The notes: generated from the sequence alone by a model not told the origin. A stretch of 64,000 nucleotides of DNA from Thalassospira sp. MCCC 1A03138 (GCF_002115785.1 NZ_JFJY01000001.1:744001-808000); one strand, 5' to 3'. Counted from the stretch's first letter, positions 54,378-63,951 are shown. Program-made: numbers and translations.

Positions 54378-54774
54378 GATCGGTTTGCAGTCCTGTCTTT
54401 AATCCGGTTATCACACAATTTACCTATTTCTTTAGGCCAGCTGCGGCCTGAACGCAAGCAAACCGCACTGTTCACCGACAAATTCCTTCGCTACACGAGG
54501 GATCTGAGCAATTCCGGTACGCGGCGAGATTTTTGCACTCGCCAAAAACTTTTGGCCATCGCGTTAACCCTCTGTGAGGACCCGGACCCTAAACTGCCTT
54601 TATATCGCCGAATTGGAATGTCAGGGAAAAGGTTCGGGGAACGGGGTTGGAAAAATCACAGGCTGAATTCATGGCTTTGGGCAAAAGCGGTTCGGCTCTG
54701 TCTTGCATCTTTTACCGGGCCCCGCATACTGATCTTTGCGCATATCGAACCAACGCACCGAAGTCTGGATAACC
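54378..54774. other. Spacer upstream of a small membrane peptide gene
   Basis: No gene is recognised. The bases hold divergent promoters for aroK and for the 54.8-kb genes. A weak inverted repeat (CCAAAA/TTTTGG near 54542-54554) is present; nothing else stands out. Confidence 0.6.
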
Positions 54775-54912
54775 ATGAAGATAATTTCGCGTCTCATTTT
54801 ATTACTGATCATTGCTGTCATCGCTGGTGGCGCAACATTTTTGGTCACTTGGGATATTCCATCGCCAACGACCCAGATGGAAGAAACCATCCCGAATTCG
54901 AGGTTCAACTGA
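54775..54912 (+). CDS. 45-residue membrane peptide, unknown function
   Basis: The short gene encodes one N-terminal hydrophobic helix (MKIISRLILLLIIAVIAGG, then ATFLVTW) with a polar tail rich in P, T and E. It ends one base before the start of the 669-residue exported protein gene, on the same strand, so the two are probably translated together. It is short enough to be missed by automatic calling. It could be a membrane anchor or accessory to the downstream protein; this is inferred from spacing. No family is recognised. Confidence 0.7.
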   Translation: MKIISRLILLLIIAVIAGGATFLVTWDIPSPTTQMEETIPNSRFN

Positions 54913-54913
54913 C

Positions 54914-56923
54914 ATGCGCTTGCGTTCTCGCCTGCTGATGCAATCCTGTTTCGTCACAATGATGGCAGGGACAGGAATCACCTTGCCCGTGGCTTTTGCC
55001 AACGCGCAGGCACCGGTGCCGCTGTTTTTGAAACAGGAAGCAGAACAGAACGCAAATTCGCAACCGGATGCGACCGCCCCTGCAACAGGCGGCAATTCGG
55101 GCCAAAACAGCAATTTTGGTCAGGGTACCGGTACACTACCAGATACATTCCCAAGCGACCCCGACGCGGTCCAGACGGTTACGTTGCAAGCTGTTGATGC
55201 CGAGGCCGTTGGCACACTGGGACGTGAACGTGGCGGATTTGGTGCCGATATGTGGAACGGCACAAGCCGGGAAACGGCGGCACGTCTTCTGACAGATATT
55301 CCGGCAATGCCCGCAACGCATACGGGCCGCGACCTTGCACGTCGCCTGTTGTTAAGCATCGCGGCCGTTCCCGATGATCACAAGGAAATCAGCATGCTTG
55401 AAACACGTGCTGCCAAGCTGATCAATATGGGTGAACTGGACGGTGCGATTGATCTGGTCCGTGCCACACCACAAGGGGCACGGGGCTCGCTGCTGGCACA
55501 GGCCGAAGTCAATGCTTTGATGATTGCCGGAAAACTTGATGATGCCTGTGCGGCCATCGATGGTTACAGCAACAGCTTCGACGATATTTTCTGGCTCAAA
55601 GCCGCTGTCATGTGCGCGCTTCATGCCAATGACCGGACATCGGCATCGTTTTCGACAGATCTGGTCCGTGAAATGGAAGGCGAAACCGACAAAACCTTCT
55701 TTGGTCTGGTATCTGCAATCCGGAATGGATCGGCCCCGTCACAAGACATTATGAACTCGCTGAACACGTTGCGCTCGATCTATATTGCGCTTCTTGAAAT
55801 CGCCAAGCAAAGCATTCCGACCAATCAACTTGAAACCGGTAATGCCGCCGCCATTCTGGGCATGATCAATGCGCGTGCAACGTCGACCGATGTGCGCCTT
55901 GAAGCCGCCCGCAAGGCTGAAAAACTTGGCCTGATCGAAGCCGCACAGCTGCGCAAGATTTATAGCGACGTCTCTTTTGACGCAGATGCGATAACCAATG
56001 CACTTGACGAAGCCCCCGAAGGAGTTCAGGCCCGCCAATATGCCAAACTGTATCAGGCGGCCGCCAAAAGTGACGTTGCAGCAGTCCGTGCGGAAATCCT
56101 TGCTGCCCTTTATGAATCTGCAATCATCAATGGTGATTTCGTTCAGGTATCACGCCTGACGTCCGATCTGCTGACCGATATCCCGGTGAATAGTGATTTT
56201 TCGTGGTTTGCGATTGATGCGCTAAAATCCTCGATTGCGGCAAACAATATGGAACGTGCCTCCGGTTGGCTGAAAACCGCCAAAAACAGTTCCAATCCGG
56301 GCAACGATATCGAATCCCGTCTGATCCTTCTTTATCCGGTTCTGGCACTTGCCGGACTTGAAGATACCGGAACACCAACCGCCACCGAAATAGCCGACGG
56401 GTCGAATGGCAGTGTCACGGTTAATCTGCCCGACGATGGGGCAACAACGCCTGTCCGTTATGGACTGGGCGGTGCTGTAACTCTTACGCCACCGGCCAAA
56501 ACTTCTGCACCGATGAACGACGCACAGGCCAAACACCGCGCCCGTATGACCGAATGGCAGGAAATGGACGCTGCCCGCGGCGATCAGATTCAGGCAAAAC
56601 GTGATTCAGAACTGATCTTTAGCCTGTTTGACGGCTTTGGCATTGAAGTCCCGATTGCACTTTGGGATGCGCTTTTGACCGCGCCCTATCTTGATGAACG
56701 CCAAACCGTAAGCACGGCAGTCAACCATCATCTGGAAACCGCAGCAATGAATATGCAGCGCGGCAAAACCGTCGCCCTTGCCATTCATGCGCAGCAGGTT
56801 GCAGGGGCTCCCAACGGTGATCCAAAGGATCTTTCGGACGCGGTTGCCGCACTCAACCATATCGGGCTTAACCGCGAGGCACGCCGTCTTGCCGTCGAAA
56901 TCCTGATGGCTCGAAGCCAATAA
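54914..56923 (+). CDS. Exported helical-repeat protein of unknown function
   Basis: The 669-residue protein has a signal peptide (MRLRSRLLMQSCFVTMM, cleavage near FANAQA), a low-complexity N, G, Q, T linker (about residues 35-70), then an alpha-helical region with alternating A/L-rich helices and short turns like TPR or SEL1 proteins (RAAKLINMGELDGAIDLVR). A second disordered stretch near residues 500-545 is T- and P-rich. No catalytic motif is seen. It lies 12 bases before xerD and after a 45-residue membrane peptide. Role in the cell envelope or in division is a guess from position. Confidence 0.8.
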   Translation: MRLRSRLLMQSCFVTMMAGTGITLPVAFANAQAPVPLFLKQEAEQNANSQPDATAPATGGNSGQNSNFGQGTGTLPDTFPSDPDAVQTVTLQAVDAEAVGTLGRERGGFGADMWNGTSRETAARLLTDIPAMPATHTGRDLARRLLLSIAAVPDDHKEISMLETRAAKLINMGELDGAIDLVRATPQGARGSLLAQAEVNALMIAGKLDDACAAIDGYSNSFDDIFWLKAAVMCALHANDRTSASFSTDLVREMEGETDKTFFGLVSAIRNGSAPSQDIMNSLNTLRSIYIALLEIAKQSIPTNQLETGNAAAILGMINARATSTDVRLEAARKAEKLGLIEAAQLRKIYSDVSFDADAITNALDEAPEGVQARQYAKLYQAAAKSDVAAVRAEILAALYESAIINGDFVQVSRLTSDLLTDIPVNSDFSWFAIDALKSSIAANNMERASGWLKTAKNSSNPGNDIESRLILLYPVLALAGLEDTGTPTATEIADGSNGSVTVNLPDDGATTPVRYGLGGAVTLTPPAKTSAPMNDAQAKHRARMTEWQEMDAARGDQIQAKRDSELIFSLFDGFGIEVPIALWDALLTAPYLDERQTVSTAVNHHLETAAMNMQRGKTVALAIHAQQVAGAPNGDPKDLSDAVAALNHIGLNREARRLAVEILMARSQ

Positions 56924-56935
56924 CGGACAGATATC

Positions 56936-57874
56936 GTGGCGCAGCCGCTTAACAGCAATCTTGTCGCGGCCTTTCTGGAAATGATGGCAGCAGAACGTGG
57001 GGCAAGCATTCATACGCTCGACGCGTATCGCCGTGATCTGGAAGATTATGTTGCAAGTCTGAAAACGCAAAAATCGGACCTGATCGGTGCGCAGGACATC
57101 CATGTCCGGAAATATATGGCATCGCTTGGCGATGCCGGTTTGGCGCCGCGAACCCAGGCCCGTCGGCTTTCCGCCGTCCGGCAGTTGCACAAATTCCTTT
57201 ATGCCGATGGATATCGCAATGACGATCCATCTGCCCATATAGACAGCCCTAGGCAGGGCAATATATTGCCAAAATTCCTAACCATTGATGAAATTGATCG
57301 ACTGATTGTCACTGCCACCAATCATGACGGCATCAAGGGCAAACGCCTTCTGGCGATGGTAGAACTGATGTATGCCACCGGCATGCGCGTCTCCGAACTG
57401 GTTGAACTGCCTTTTGCCGCTGCGGCGCGTGACCCGCAAATGCTGATCGTTCGTGGCAAGGGAAACAAGGAGCGGCTCGTTCCGCTGTCCGATCCTGCCC
57501 GTGATGCCTTAAGGGATTATCTTGAAGTCCGGGCATCGTTTATTCCGGTCACCAAGGCAAACCAGCCCGGTCAATCACCCTATCTGTTTCCGTCGCGCGG
57601 TAAATCGGGTCATCTGACGCGCCAGATGTTCCTCAATATGGTCAAGGACCTTGCCGCCGAAGCCGGAATTGCCCCGTCACGGGTTTCCCCGCACGTCTTG
57701 CGTCATTCCTTTGCCAGCCACCTTCTGGCAAACGGGGCCGATTTGCGCAGCCTGCAACAGATGCTGGGCCATTCGGATATTTCAACGACACAAATCTATA
57801 CCCACGTCCTCGAATCGCGGTTACGTGGCCTTGTGCAGGAACACCATCCGCTTGCTCAACTGCAACGTGGCTGA
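56936..57874 (+). CDS. xerD: Site-specific tyrosine recombinase XerD
   Basis: The 312-residue recombinase has the N-terminal SAM-like core (LVAAFLEMMAAERGASIHTLDAYRRDLEDY split) and catalytic residues: R in ATGMRVSELVEL, K in GKGNKERLVPL, HxxR in SPHVLRHSFASHL, H in LGHSDISTTQ and nucleophile Y288 in IYTHV. It resolves chromosome dimers at dif with XerC. A GTG start at 56936 gives the usual length. XerC is not in the window. The gene follows the exported helical protein by 12 bases. Confidence 0.95.
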   Translation: MAQPLNSNLVAAFLEMMAAERGASIHTLDAYRRDLEDYVASLKTQKSDLIGAQDIHVRKYMASLGDAGLAPRTQARRLSAVRQLHKFLYADGYRNDDPSAHIDSPRQGNILPKFLTIDEIDRLIVTATNHDGIKGKRLLAMVELMYATGMRVSELVELPFAAAARDPQMLIVRGKGNKERLVPLSDPARDALRDYLEVRASFIPVTKANQPGQSPYLFPSRGKSGHLTRQMFLNMVKDLAAEAGIAPSRVSPHVLRHSFASHLLANGADLRSLQQMLGHSDISTTQIYTHVLESRLRGLVQEHHPLAQLQRG

Positions 57875-58087
57875 CTCCGCCCGCCAGAATCTCAAAATTT
57901 GTCTAGCTCTCTGTATAAGAAACCTCGACCAAATGCTGTGAAAAGTGTCGGTTTTCTGCGGATGTCATATATTCGTAACTGTACTGTCATCAGGTTGTTG
58001 CCGATCCTGCGTTAGGAGCTTTGCATGTACCGTGATGCTCCTGCCGTTCAGAGGATTCAGTAAATTTTTCAAGATCGGGGAATAGCC

Positions 58088-59929
58088 TTGGCATTTGATG
58101 CGGAGGATGAACTGACCGCGGACAGAGCTGCCGGCTCGGCACTCCGCCTTCGGAACTGGAAGCAGATCGTCGAAAAAGTCGACTTTGCCTTTCAACCGAT
58201 CGTCAACCCGCATACCGGCCACATATTTGGCTACGAAGCGCTTTTGCGTCGCTGGGAAGACAGCGGCTTTGACTCGATCCAGTCCCTTTTCGATACGGCG
58301 TGGGAAACCGGCAATCTGCACGGTGTTGACATGATGCTGCGCGAAAAGGCGATTACAAAGTTTGCCCGCCTGCCCGAAGCACGCCGATTGAAACTATTTT
58401 ACAATTTTGACAGTCGTGTGGTCCGTACCCCGGATTATCAGCCGGGCCGCACCGCCGAATTGCTGCGTAAGGCCGGTCTTGAACGCGACACCATCTTTCT
58501 TGAAATTTCAGAACGTCACGACATCAGCAACGCCCAATACCTTCAGGATATTCTGACGCGATATCGCAGTCAGGGTTTCAAGGTTGCGATCGACGACTAT
58601 GGCAGCGGCTTTGCCCAGCTTCGCGCGCTTTACGAATGCGAACCAGACATCATCAAGATCGACCGGTTCTTCATCGACGGGATTGATCGCGACCGGCGCA
58701 AGGAACTGTTTGTATCCCAAATCACGGCTTTCGCGCATATGATTGCCGCACAGGTCGTGGCCGAAGGCGTTGAAACCCGCGAAGAGTTTTTGTGCTGTCG
58801 ACGGATTGGATGCGATCTGGTGCAGGGATTTTTCATTGCACGGCCATCGGTCGACCTGCCGGAACGTACAGATATCGTCCCTGCCATTTCCGGGGTTGCG
58901 ATAGAAAACCGGCGCGGGGTAGAACGCGACGGCGATGTTTTGCGGTCCTATTTGCTCGAGACGCCACCGATCGAAAACAACATCAATCCGGTGGAAATCC
59001 TGTCCTATTTCCAGAAAAATACCGACATCGCCATTGCACCGGTTATCAACAGGCAGGGCGAACCGCTTGGCGTGATCAGGGATTCGGATTTCAAGGCTTT
59101 CATATACACGCCATTTGGTCGCGAGCTTTTGCAAAACCCGGCCAACCGCACAAATATCAGCCGTTTTTTGCGCCGCTGCCCAATTGCCGATATCAATACC
59201 AGTCTGTCAGAACTGCTTGAAACCTTTGTCACGGCAAACTCGCTTGACGGTGTGATCCTGACTGAAAAGGGGGTTTACCTTGGCGTGCTTGATCAAAGTG
59301 CCCTGCTGCGCGCGGTTAATGAACGCAATACGCTAAATGCGCGCGATGAAAATCCGCTGACCCGTCTTCCTGGAAACAGTGCGATTTATCGCTACGCGGC
59401 CAACGCACTTGCCAAACCGCGCCGTCGTCGCTTTGCCGTTTACTTTGATTTCGACAATTTCAAACCCTTCAACGACCTTTACGGTTTCCGGCAAGGGGAT
59501 CGCGCCATACTGCTTTTCAAGGATATATTGGGTAAAGCGCTAAGCCAGAATGACTGGTTTGTTGGTCACATCGGCGGCGATGATTTCTTTGCCTATGTCC
59601 AGTCAATTGACTTCGAGGATGCCGTAAGTGCGGTTCAACGTGCCCAATCCATGTTCGATGAACAGATCAAAAGTTTCTATGACGCCCAAACCCGAGATCA
59701 GGGTTACCTGATCGGCAAGGGGCGCAACGGAGAAAGCAGCGAATTTCCTTTGATGACGGTTAGTGCGGCATTGGTACGTATCCCGCCGGAACGCACAGAC
59801 ATTACGCTTGACCATATCTCGATCGAGGCCGCAAAACTCAAAACGATTGCCAAAAATAGCGTCACCCGCTTTGCCGCGGGCCATTACGCGCCGGACAATA
59901 TCGCGCCGATGATACAGGAACCCGGATAA
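58088..59929 (+). CDS. EAL-CBS-GGDEF protein (c-di-GMP signalling)
   Basis: The 613-residue soluble protein has an N-terminal EAL domain (FAFQPIV, EAL at residues 50-52, DDYGSGFAQL, KIDRFFI, AEGVE), a middle region with CBS-like pairs (about 280-410: IAPVINRQGEPLGVIRD, DGVILTEKGVYLGVLD), and a C-terminal GGDEF domain whose motif is GGDDF (496-500). The TTG start is chosen because GGGGAA lies 6 bases upstream. The EAL side looks active, so it likely degrades c-di-GMP; the GGDDF side may still bind GTP. The CBS pair could add nucleotide control. Confidence 0.9.
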   Translation: MAFDAEDELTADRAAGSALRLRNWKQIVEKVDFAFQPIVNPHTGHIFGYEALLRRWEDSGFDSIQSLFDTAWETGNLHGVDMMLREKAITKFARLPEARRLKLFYNFDSRVVRTPDYQPGRTAELLRKAGLERDTIFLEISERHDISNAQYLQDILTRYRSQGFKVAIDDYGSGFAQLRALYECEPDIIKIDRFFIDGIDRDRRKELFVSQITAFAHMIAAQVVAEGVETREEFLCCRRIGCDLVQGFFIARPSVDLPERTDIVPAISGVAIENRRGVERDGDVLRSYLLETPPIENNINPVEILSYFQKNTDIAIAPVINRQGEPLGVIRDSDFKAFIYTPFGRELLQNPANRTNISRFLRRCPIADINTSLSELLETFVTANSLDGVILTEKGVYLGVLDQSALLRAVNERNTLNARDENPLTRLPGNSAIYRYAANALAKPRRRRFAVYFDFDNFKPFNDLYGFRQGDRAILLFKDILGKALSQNDWFVGHIGGDDFFAYVQSIDFEDAVSAVQRAQSMFDEQIKSFYDAQTRDQGYLIGKGRNGESSEFPLMTVSAALVRIPPERTDITLDHISIEAAKLKTIAKNSVTRFAAGHYAPDNIAPMIQEPG

Positions 59930-59939
59930 CAGGCGATAC

Positions 59940-59969
59940 GCGTTATCGTTGCAAATAACGCTTTTCTTT
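59940..59969 (+). terminator. Terminator after the EAL-CBS-GGDEF gene
   Basis: GCGTTAT and ATAACGC form a 7-base stem with an 8-base loop, followed by TTTTCTTT. It begins 11 bases after the stop codon. Confidence 0.85.
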
Positions 59970-60054
59970 AAAATCGCTGACGCTAAAATCCGGAAAATGC
60001 AGCACACCTGTTTTGCTGCCCGTTATAACAAATGTAGCGAGCCGTCCCGCCATC

Positions 60055-60396
60055 ATGGTCAGCGTTACCAGCACTTCTGAAATTCTGCCACCGATTCCGG
60101 TTCGCCCGGCAAGTCCGGTATCGCCACGTGCATCCCAGACGCAGCAGGAACAGAAGCAATCCGTCGAGCAGGTCGCAAACTCGATCCAGCTTTCTGACGA
60201 AGAAATCGAACGCGTTCAGCGTGCCGCGGAAACAGCCCGCAATGAACGCCGGTTTCAGGATGGCCAGACTGCCCTGACACTTGAAAATAATCAGACCGAT
60301 GATGCCGCCAACAGCTACGGGGCCAACGGGAAGTCCAGTCACACCTTCGCCAGCGGTGCCAACAACCGTGGCAGTCTTGTTGATTTCTACGTCTAA
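60055..60396 (+). CDS. Uncharacterised 113-residue protein
   Basis: The protein has a proline-rich start (ILPPIPVRPASPVSP), a charged helix with heptad-like spacing (LSDEEIERVQRAAETARNER) and a polar tail ending RGSLVDFYV. There is no signal or membrane segment. The ribosome site is weak; a TTG at 60013 would give 127 residues. It lies between a terminator and a convergent SGNH gene. No family is recognised; the low-complexity composition suggests a disordered adaptor-like protein. Confidence 0.6.
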   Translation: MVSVTSTSEILPPIPVRPASPVSPRASQTQQEQKQSVEQVANSIQLSDEEIERVQRAAETARNERRFQDGQTALTLENNQTDDAANSYGANGKSSHTFASGANNRGSLVDFYV

Positions 60397-60420
60397 CCTG
60401 ACAGCAACGATAAACCGGCC

Positions 60421-61065
60421 TTAAAGCCCAAGGGCACGTTTCCACCCATCCCAGTTCCAGATCAGTTCTGCAATCCGGTCATAACCGGCCCGGTCCGGGT
60501 GATAGCCATCTCCACGACGAAGCGCGCGCTGCCAATCCTGATCGGCAAGCGTCATTGCATGCAGATCAAGATAAGGCACGTCAAAACCCCGCGCCGTTTC
60601 GGCATATATCTGGTTTAGCCCTTCAAGGCGTTCGTTGATTTCCTTACTAGACTTGCCGCCGTCAATGACTGCCTGCGGTCCGATCCACAAGGTCGGCGCC
60701 AATTTGGATGCTTCGCCTATGATCTCTGCTGCATTTGCCGCCGATTTGGCGGGGGAAACCCGCATGGTAGTTTCCTCACCACGGTCTTCGGCATGGTTGG
60801 CATCATTCACACCAAAACTGAACATCAAAACCGTCGGGAATTCCGGCACCATGCGAAGTTCGGCCTCGAACTTCCAACGGGCTTTCAGCCCCTCGCTGGT
60901 TTCGGCACGAATGCCCAGATTATAGATCGTCGTTTCGCGCTTGGCCTCGTCCAGCAACCGGCGACCTAGCCGTATTGGCCAACCACCTTTATCCCCATCG
61001 CGCACGCCATTGACCAGACTGTCCCCAAAACAGCAAATACGATGACCTGTAACGCCTTCGGCCAT
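60421..61065 (-). CDS. SGNH/GDSL hydrolase
   Basis: The 214-residue protein has block I CCFGDSLVNG (catalytic serine), block III FGVNDANH and block V DGYHPDRAGY with the D-x-x-H-like pair. These make it a lipase/esterase-type hydrolase of the SGNH clan. No signal peptide is seen, so it is probably cytoplasmic. It begins 2 bases before the end of the upstream CCA-adding gene, hence cotranscription. Substrate is unknown. Confidence 0.92.
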   Translation of the reverse strand: MAEGVTGHRICCFGDSLVNGVRDGDKGGWPIRLGRRLLDEAKRETTIYNLGIRAETSEGLKARWKFEAELRMVPEFPTVLMFSFGVNDANHAEDRGEETTMRVSPAKSAANAAEIIGEASKLAPTLWIGPQAVIDGGKSSKEINERLEGLNQIYAETARGFDVPYLDLHAMTLADQDWQRALRRGDGYHPDRAGYDRIAELIWNWDGWKRALGL

Positions 61066-61067
61066 GA

Positions 61068-62378
61068 TTACTCCTGCAACTTTGCGGCATTCTGCGCCGC
61101 CAAATAATTCATCAGTTCCTCACGACCGGGCGCAAAGGCATTGGCAATCCAGTATTCTTCCGCCATCTTCAACAACCAGCCCATTGTCGGCCCAGCGGTC
61201 ACAAAACCCGCTGCGAGAAGATCCCGCCCCTGAATTGGCATTTTAACATCCACCCAATCTGTTGCCGCCTGCAACAAAGCCTGCCAATCGCGGTTTTCGC
61301 CACTGCTGGCCCGTGGCGGGATCGCCGCACGCGCCGCCCAGGCAATCAAAACCGCATCGCGAAAGGCATCCGGCCCGATGCGATAAAGATCACGTCGGAC
61401 CGTATCCTCGGACAAATCGGCACTGATAAGATTGGCATTGGAAATCATTGCCGCGAAACGGTCGGCTTCGTCGTTGGACAATCGCAATGCCCTGCCAAAT
61501 TCGGTTGCCGCCTGCAGATCATCCTCAACATTTTCCGGCACACGATACAAGGCTGCAAGACGGCGCAGCGGATCGGGCCGAATGGCCGGATCGGCAAGAG
61601 CCGTACTATCAAGCCATTCCATCATGCGTAGCCGAGATGTATCTGCCAGATCCGGCAAAATAACCGGTAACACATTAAAACCGATCATTTCGGTAATCGT
61701 GGCGGCCGGGCTGCGTGAACGCAGCAATTTAAGCATCTCATCGCGAATACGCTCGGGTGAGATACCCCGAAGACCTTGCGCCCCCTTACGGCAAGCTTCC
61801 GCACCAATCGGATCAAGGGGGGGCCGCCCGAACCATGACTGAAACCGAAAAAATCGCAGGATACGAAGGTAATCTTCTTCAATCCGGTCTTCGGCAATAC
61901 CGATGAAACGTACCCGGCCCTCGCGCAAATCTGTTTCACCGTCAAACGGATCATAGATCGTCCCGTCCAGATCGCAATAAAGCGCATTGAATGTAAAATC
62001 ACGACGTCTGGCATCGCCAAGCCAGCTATCAGTAAAGGCGACTTCTGCATGACGGCCATCGGTCGTGACATCAATGCGCAGCGTCGTGATTTCATAGGCC
62101 GATGCATCGGTTATCGCCGTCACCGTGCCATGTTTAAGCCCAGTGGGGATAACTTTGAGCCCCGCCTTTTCAAGGGCAACAACGGTTTCTTCCGGCTTCA
62201 GGTCGCACGCGATATCCACATCGATCAGATCGCGTTTCAAAAGCGCATCGCGTACGATCCCGCCAACAAAGCGGGCAGTGCCGCCATGTGCTGCAATTGC
62301 ATCAAATACTCGCCCCGTGTCGGGATGCTTCATCACCCCGTAGGGCTGCAGATGCCCGGTTGCTGTCAGTTCGGTCAT
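61068..62378 (-). CDS. cca: CCA-adding/poly(A) polymerase-type nucleotidyltransferase
   Basis: The 436-residue protein has the class II nucleotidyltransferase head VGGIVRDALLKR, DVDIACD, then RRDFTFNALYCD and the RILRFFRFQ motif, followed by a helical body. It adds or repairs CCA at tRNA 3' ends, or is a poly(A) polymerase; family members cannot be told apart by eye. The start at 62378 (MTELTATGH) keeps family length; the open frame extends 30 codons upstream and overlaps DUF6111. Confidence 0.88.
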   Translation of the reverse strand: MTELTATGHLQPYGVMKHPDTGRVFDAIAAHGGTARFVGGIVRDALLKRDLIDVDIACDLKPEETVVALEKAGLKVIPTGLKHGTVTAITDASAYEITTLRIDVTTDGRHAEVAFTDSWLGDARRRDFTFNALYCDLDGTIYDPFDGETDLREGRVRFIGIAEDRIEEDYLRILRFFRFQSWFGRPPLDPIGAEACRKGAQGLRGISPERIRDEMLKLLRSRSPAATITEMIGFNVLPVILPDLADTSRLRMMEWLDSTALADPAIRPDPLRRLAALYRVPENVEDDLQAATEFGRALRLSNDEADRFAAMISNANLISADLSEDTVRRDLYRIGPDAFRDAVLIAWAARAAIPPRASSGENRDWQALLQAATDWVDVKMPIQGRDLLAAGFVTAGPTMGWLLKMAEEYWIANAFAPGREELMNYLAAQNAAKLQE

Positions 62379-62430
62379 CGATAAATCTTTGCTGGCCTGA
62401 AACCTTGCAGGCGGATGTCTTTTTTCCGGG

Positions 62431-62718
62431 TTATTCCTTGGGTTCGAAAAATCCCGGCTGAACGACACCGTCCTTTAATACAGGCGGATGATAAATGGAA
62501 TCAGGTGATGCACCAGTCCCGAGTGCCGTTACAATCAGGATTACCGCCGCCAATGCCACACCAATACCAAGCAGCAAAAGCCACGGCCCTTTGTCCCAGG
62601 GCGGAATAACATCATGTCCTTCTCGAATGGCCTTTGCCCGCGCCCACTTAAGCCAAAGACCGTAAACAAGAAACGGCAGGATTACGGGAATGGCAATCTG
62701 AATAATCTGTCGCAGCAT
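62431..62718 (-). CDS. DUF6111 family small membrane protein
   Basis: The 95-residue protein has two hydrophobic segments (about 7-24 and 45-67) and the DUF6111 pattern LWLKWARAKAIREG, PPWDKGPWLLLLG, and a C-terminal PGFFEP. It is found next to NUDIX and CCA-adding genes in Rhodospirillales. Function is unknown. Confidence 0.88.
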   Translation of the reverse strand: MLRQIIQIAIPVILPFLVYGLWLKWARAKAIREGHDVIPPWDKGPWLLLLGIGVALAAVILIVTALGTGASPDSIYHPPVLKDGVVQPGFFEPKE

Positions 62719-62737
62719 TACCGATAGTCTCCAATCA

Positions 62738-63373
62738 TTACCGTTCAGTACTCGCCTTAAGAACCTCGCTGAAATTCACCAGCATTCCAGCCGTTGCCCC
62801 CCAGATATAATATTCCTGATACGGGATGGCAAAATAGCGGCGCTTTACCCCTTCGAAGGTCACGGTCTGAAGTTTCTGGTTGTGGGGTTCAAGGATGAAT
62901 TCCAGTGGCACTTCAAACACTTCTGCCACTTCATGTGCATCCGGCGCAAGTTCGAAAGGTGGTGTGATCAGTCCAACGACCGGTGTCACCTGATAGCCGG
63001 TTACGGTATAATAATCGTCCAGACGGCCAACCAGCTCGATATGTGTCCGTGCCAGACCAATTTCTTCCTCGGTCTCGCGCAGGGCCGTTTCCTCGAGGGT
63101 ACTATCATGGTCTTCCTGACGACCACCGGGAAAACTGATTTGCCCGGCATGATCGCTGAGATGGTCGGTGCGCCGCGTCAAAATCACATGCAGGCCTTCG
63201 TCGCGACGCACAACCGGCACAAGAACGGCTGCCGGACGCGCAATCAGTTCCCCCTCGGCAAAGTCGCGCGCGCGTGATTTCGATCCCGGATAGTCAACCG
63301 TGTGGTCCCCACGCCGTTGCAGAATATCATCACGCGGCGCATTCAGCGCGGCAATGATCTGGGCCGGTGTCAT
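62738..63373 (-). CDS. NUDIX hydrolase, CoA pyrophosphatase-like
   Basis: The 211-residue protein has the extended motif LTRRTDHLSDHAGQISFPGG, characteristic of CoA pyrophosphatases, and a full Nudix box (GGRQEDHDSTLEETALRETE, EEIGL). It likely splits CoA or a related nucleotide into phosphopantetheine and adenosine bisphosphate, using magnesium. It overlaps the DUF1285 gene by four bases. Confidence 0.92.
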   Translation of the reverse strand: MTPAQIIAALNAPRDDILQRRGDHTVDYPGSKSRARDFAEGELIARPAAVLVPVVRRDEGLHVILTRRTDHLSDHAGQISFPGGRQEDHDSTLEETALRETEEEIGLARTHIELVGRLDDYYTVTGYQVTPVVGLITPPFELAPDAHEVAEVFEVPLEFILEPHNQKLQTVTFEGVKRRYFAIPYQEYYIWGATAGMLVNFSEVLKASTER

Positions 63374-63951
63374 TCTCCAGCCTCCAGCGTTCCGATCTCG
63401 AAGAACTGATTGTTACTGTAAACACCAATACGCATTTTGCCGGTCTCCGGTTCTTTAAGCTCGTCGGCCATATCGACCAACTGATAAAATACAGCCCGGT
63501 TCAGTCGGGCCTCAAGACCGCGATCAAGCTTCACATAGGGCGACGGTTCACCAGTTTCGGGATCGTGTTCAACCCTTAAACCATGATTTTTATCAAGCTC
63601 GACCCACTGATCAATATTGGTTCGAAAACGGATGACAGATGCCGTACTCTCGCCGGTTTTTTCCAGCTCGACCGCAATGAAAGCAACATCTTCGACCTCA
63701 ATGCGCGCCATCTCGGCCGGGGTCACCAGCCAGTGCCCGCCTTCCTCGTCGCGTTGCAGGACAGATGCGAAAAGTTTGACAAGTTCGATACGGCCAATCG
63801 GCCCACCTTGATAGAACCAGGTTCCATCACGACCTATAGACATGGGAATATCGCCACATATCTGTGGATGGCGTCCACCTGCCGGTTTTCCGGCGCGAAG
63901 GCGGGTCCAGAGCTTTTCGGCAAGATCGACGGTTTTTTCGTTACTGCTCAT
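63370..63951 (-). CDS. DUF1285 family protein
   Basis: The 193-residue protein matches the DUF1285 pattern: CGDIPMSIGRDGTWFYQGGP, IGRIELVKLFASVL, and a late VEHDPETGEPSPYVKLDRGL. Structures of the family show a two-domain PH-like fold, but no function is established to my knowledge. It leads the DUF1285-nudix-DUF6111-cca-SGNH run. ATG 63951 is chosen; a GTG three codons upstream is possible. Bases 63952-64000 hold only upstream sequence. Confidence 0.9.
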   Translation of the reverse strand: MSSNEKTVDLAEKLWTRLRAGKPAGGRHPQICGDIPMSIGRDGTWFYQGGPIGRIELVKLFASVLQRDEEGGHWLVTPAEMARIEVEDVAFIAVELEKTGESTASVIRFRTNIDQWVELDKNHGLRVEHDPETGEPSPYVKLDRGLEARLNRAVFYQLVDMADELKEPETGKMRIGVYSNNQFFEIGTLEAGE

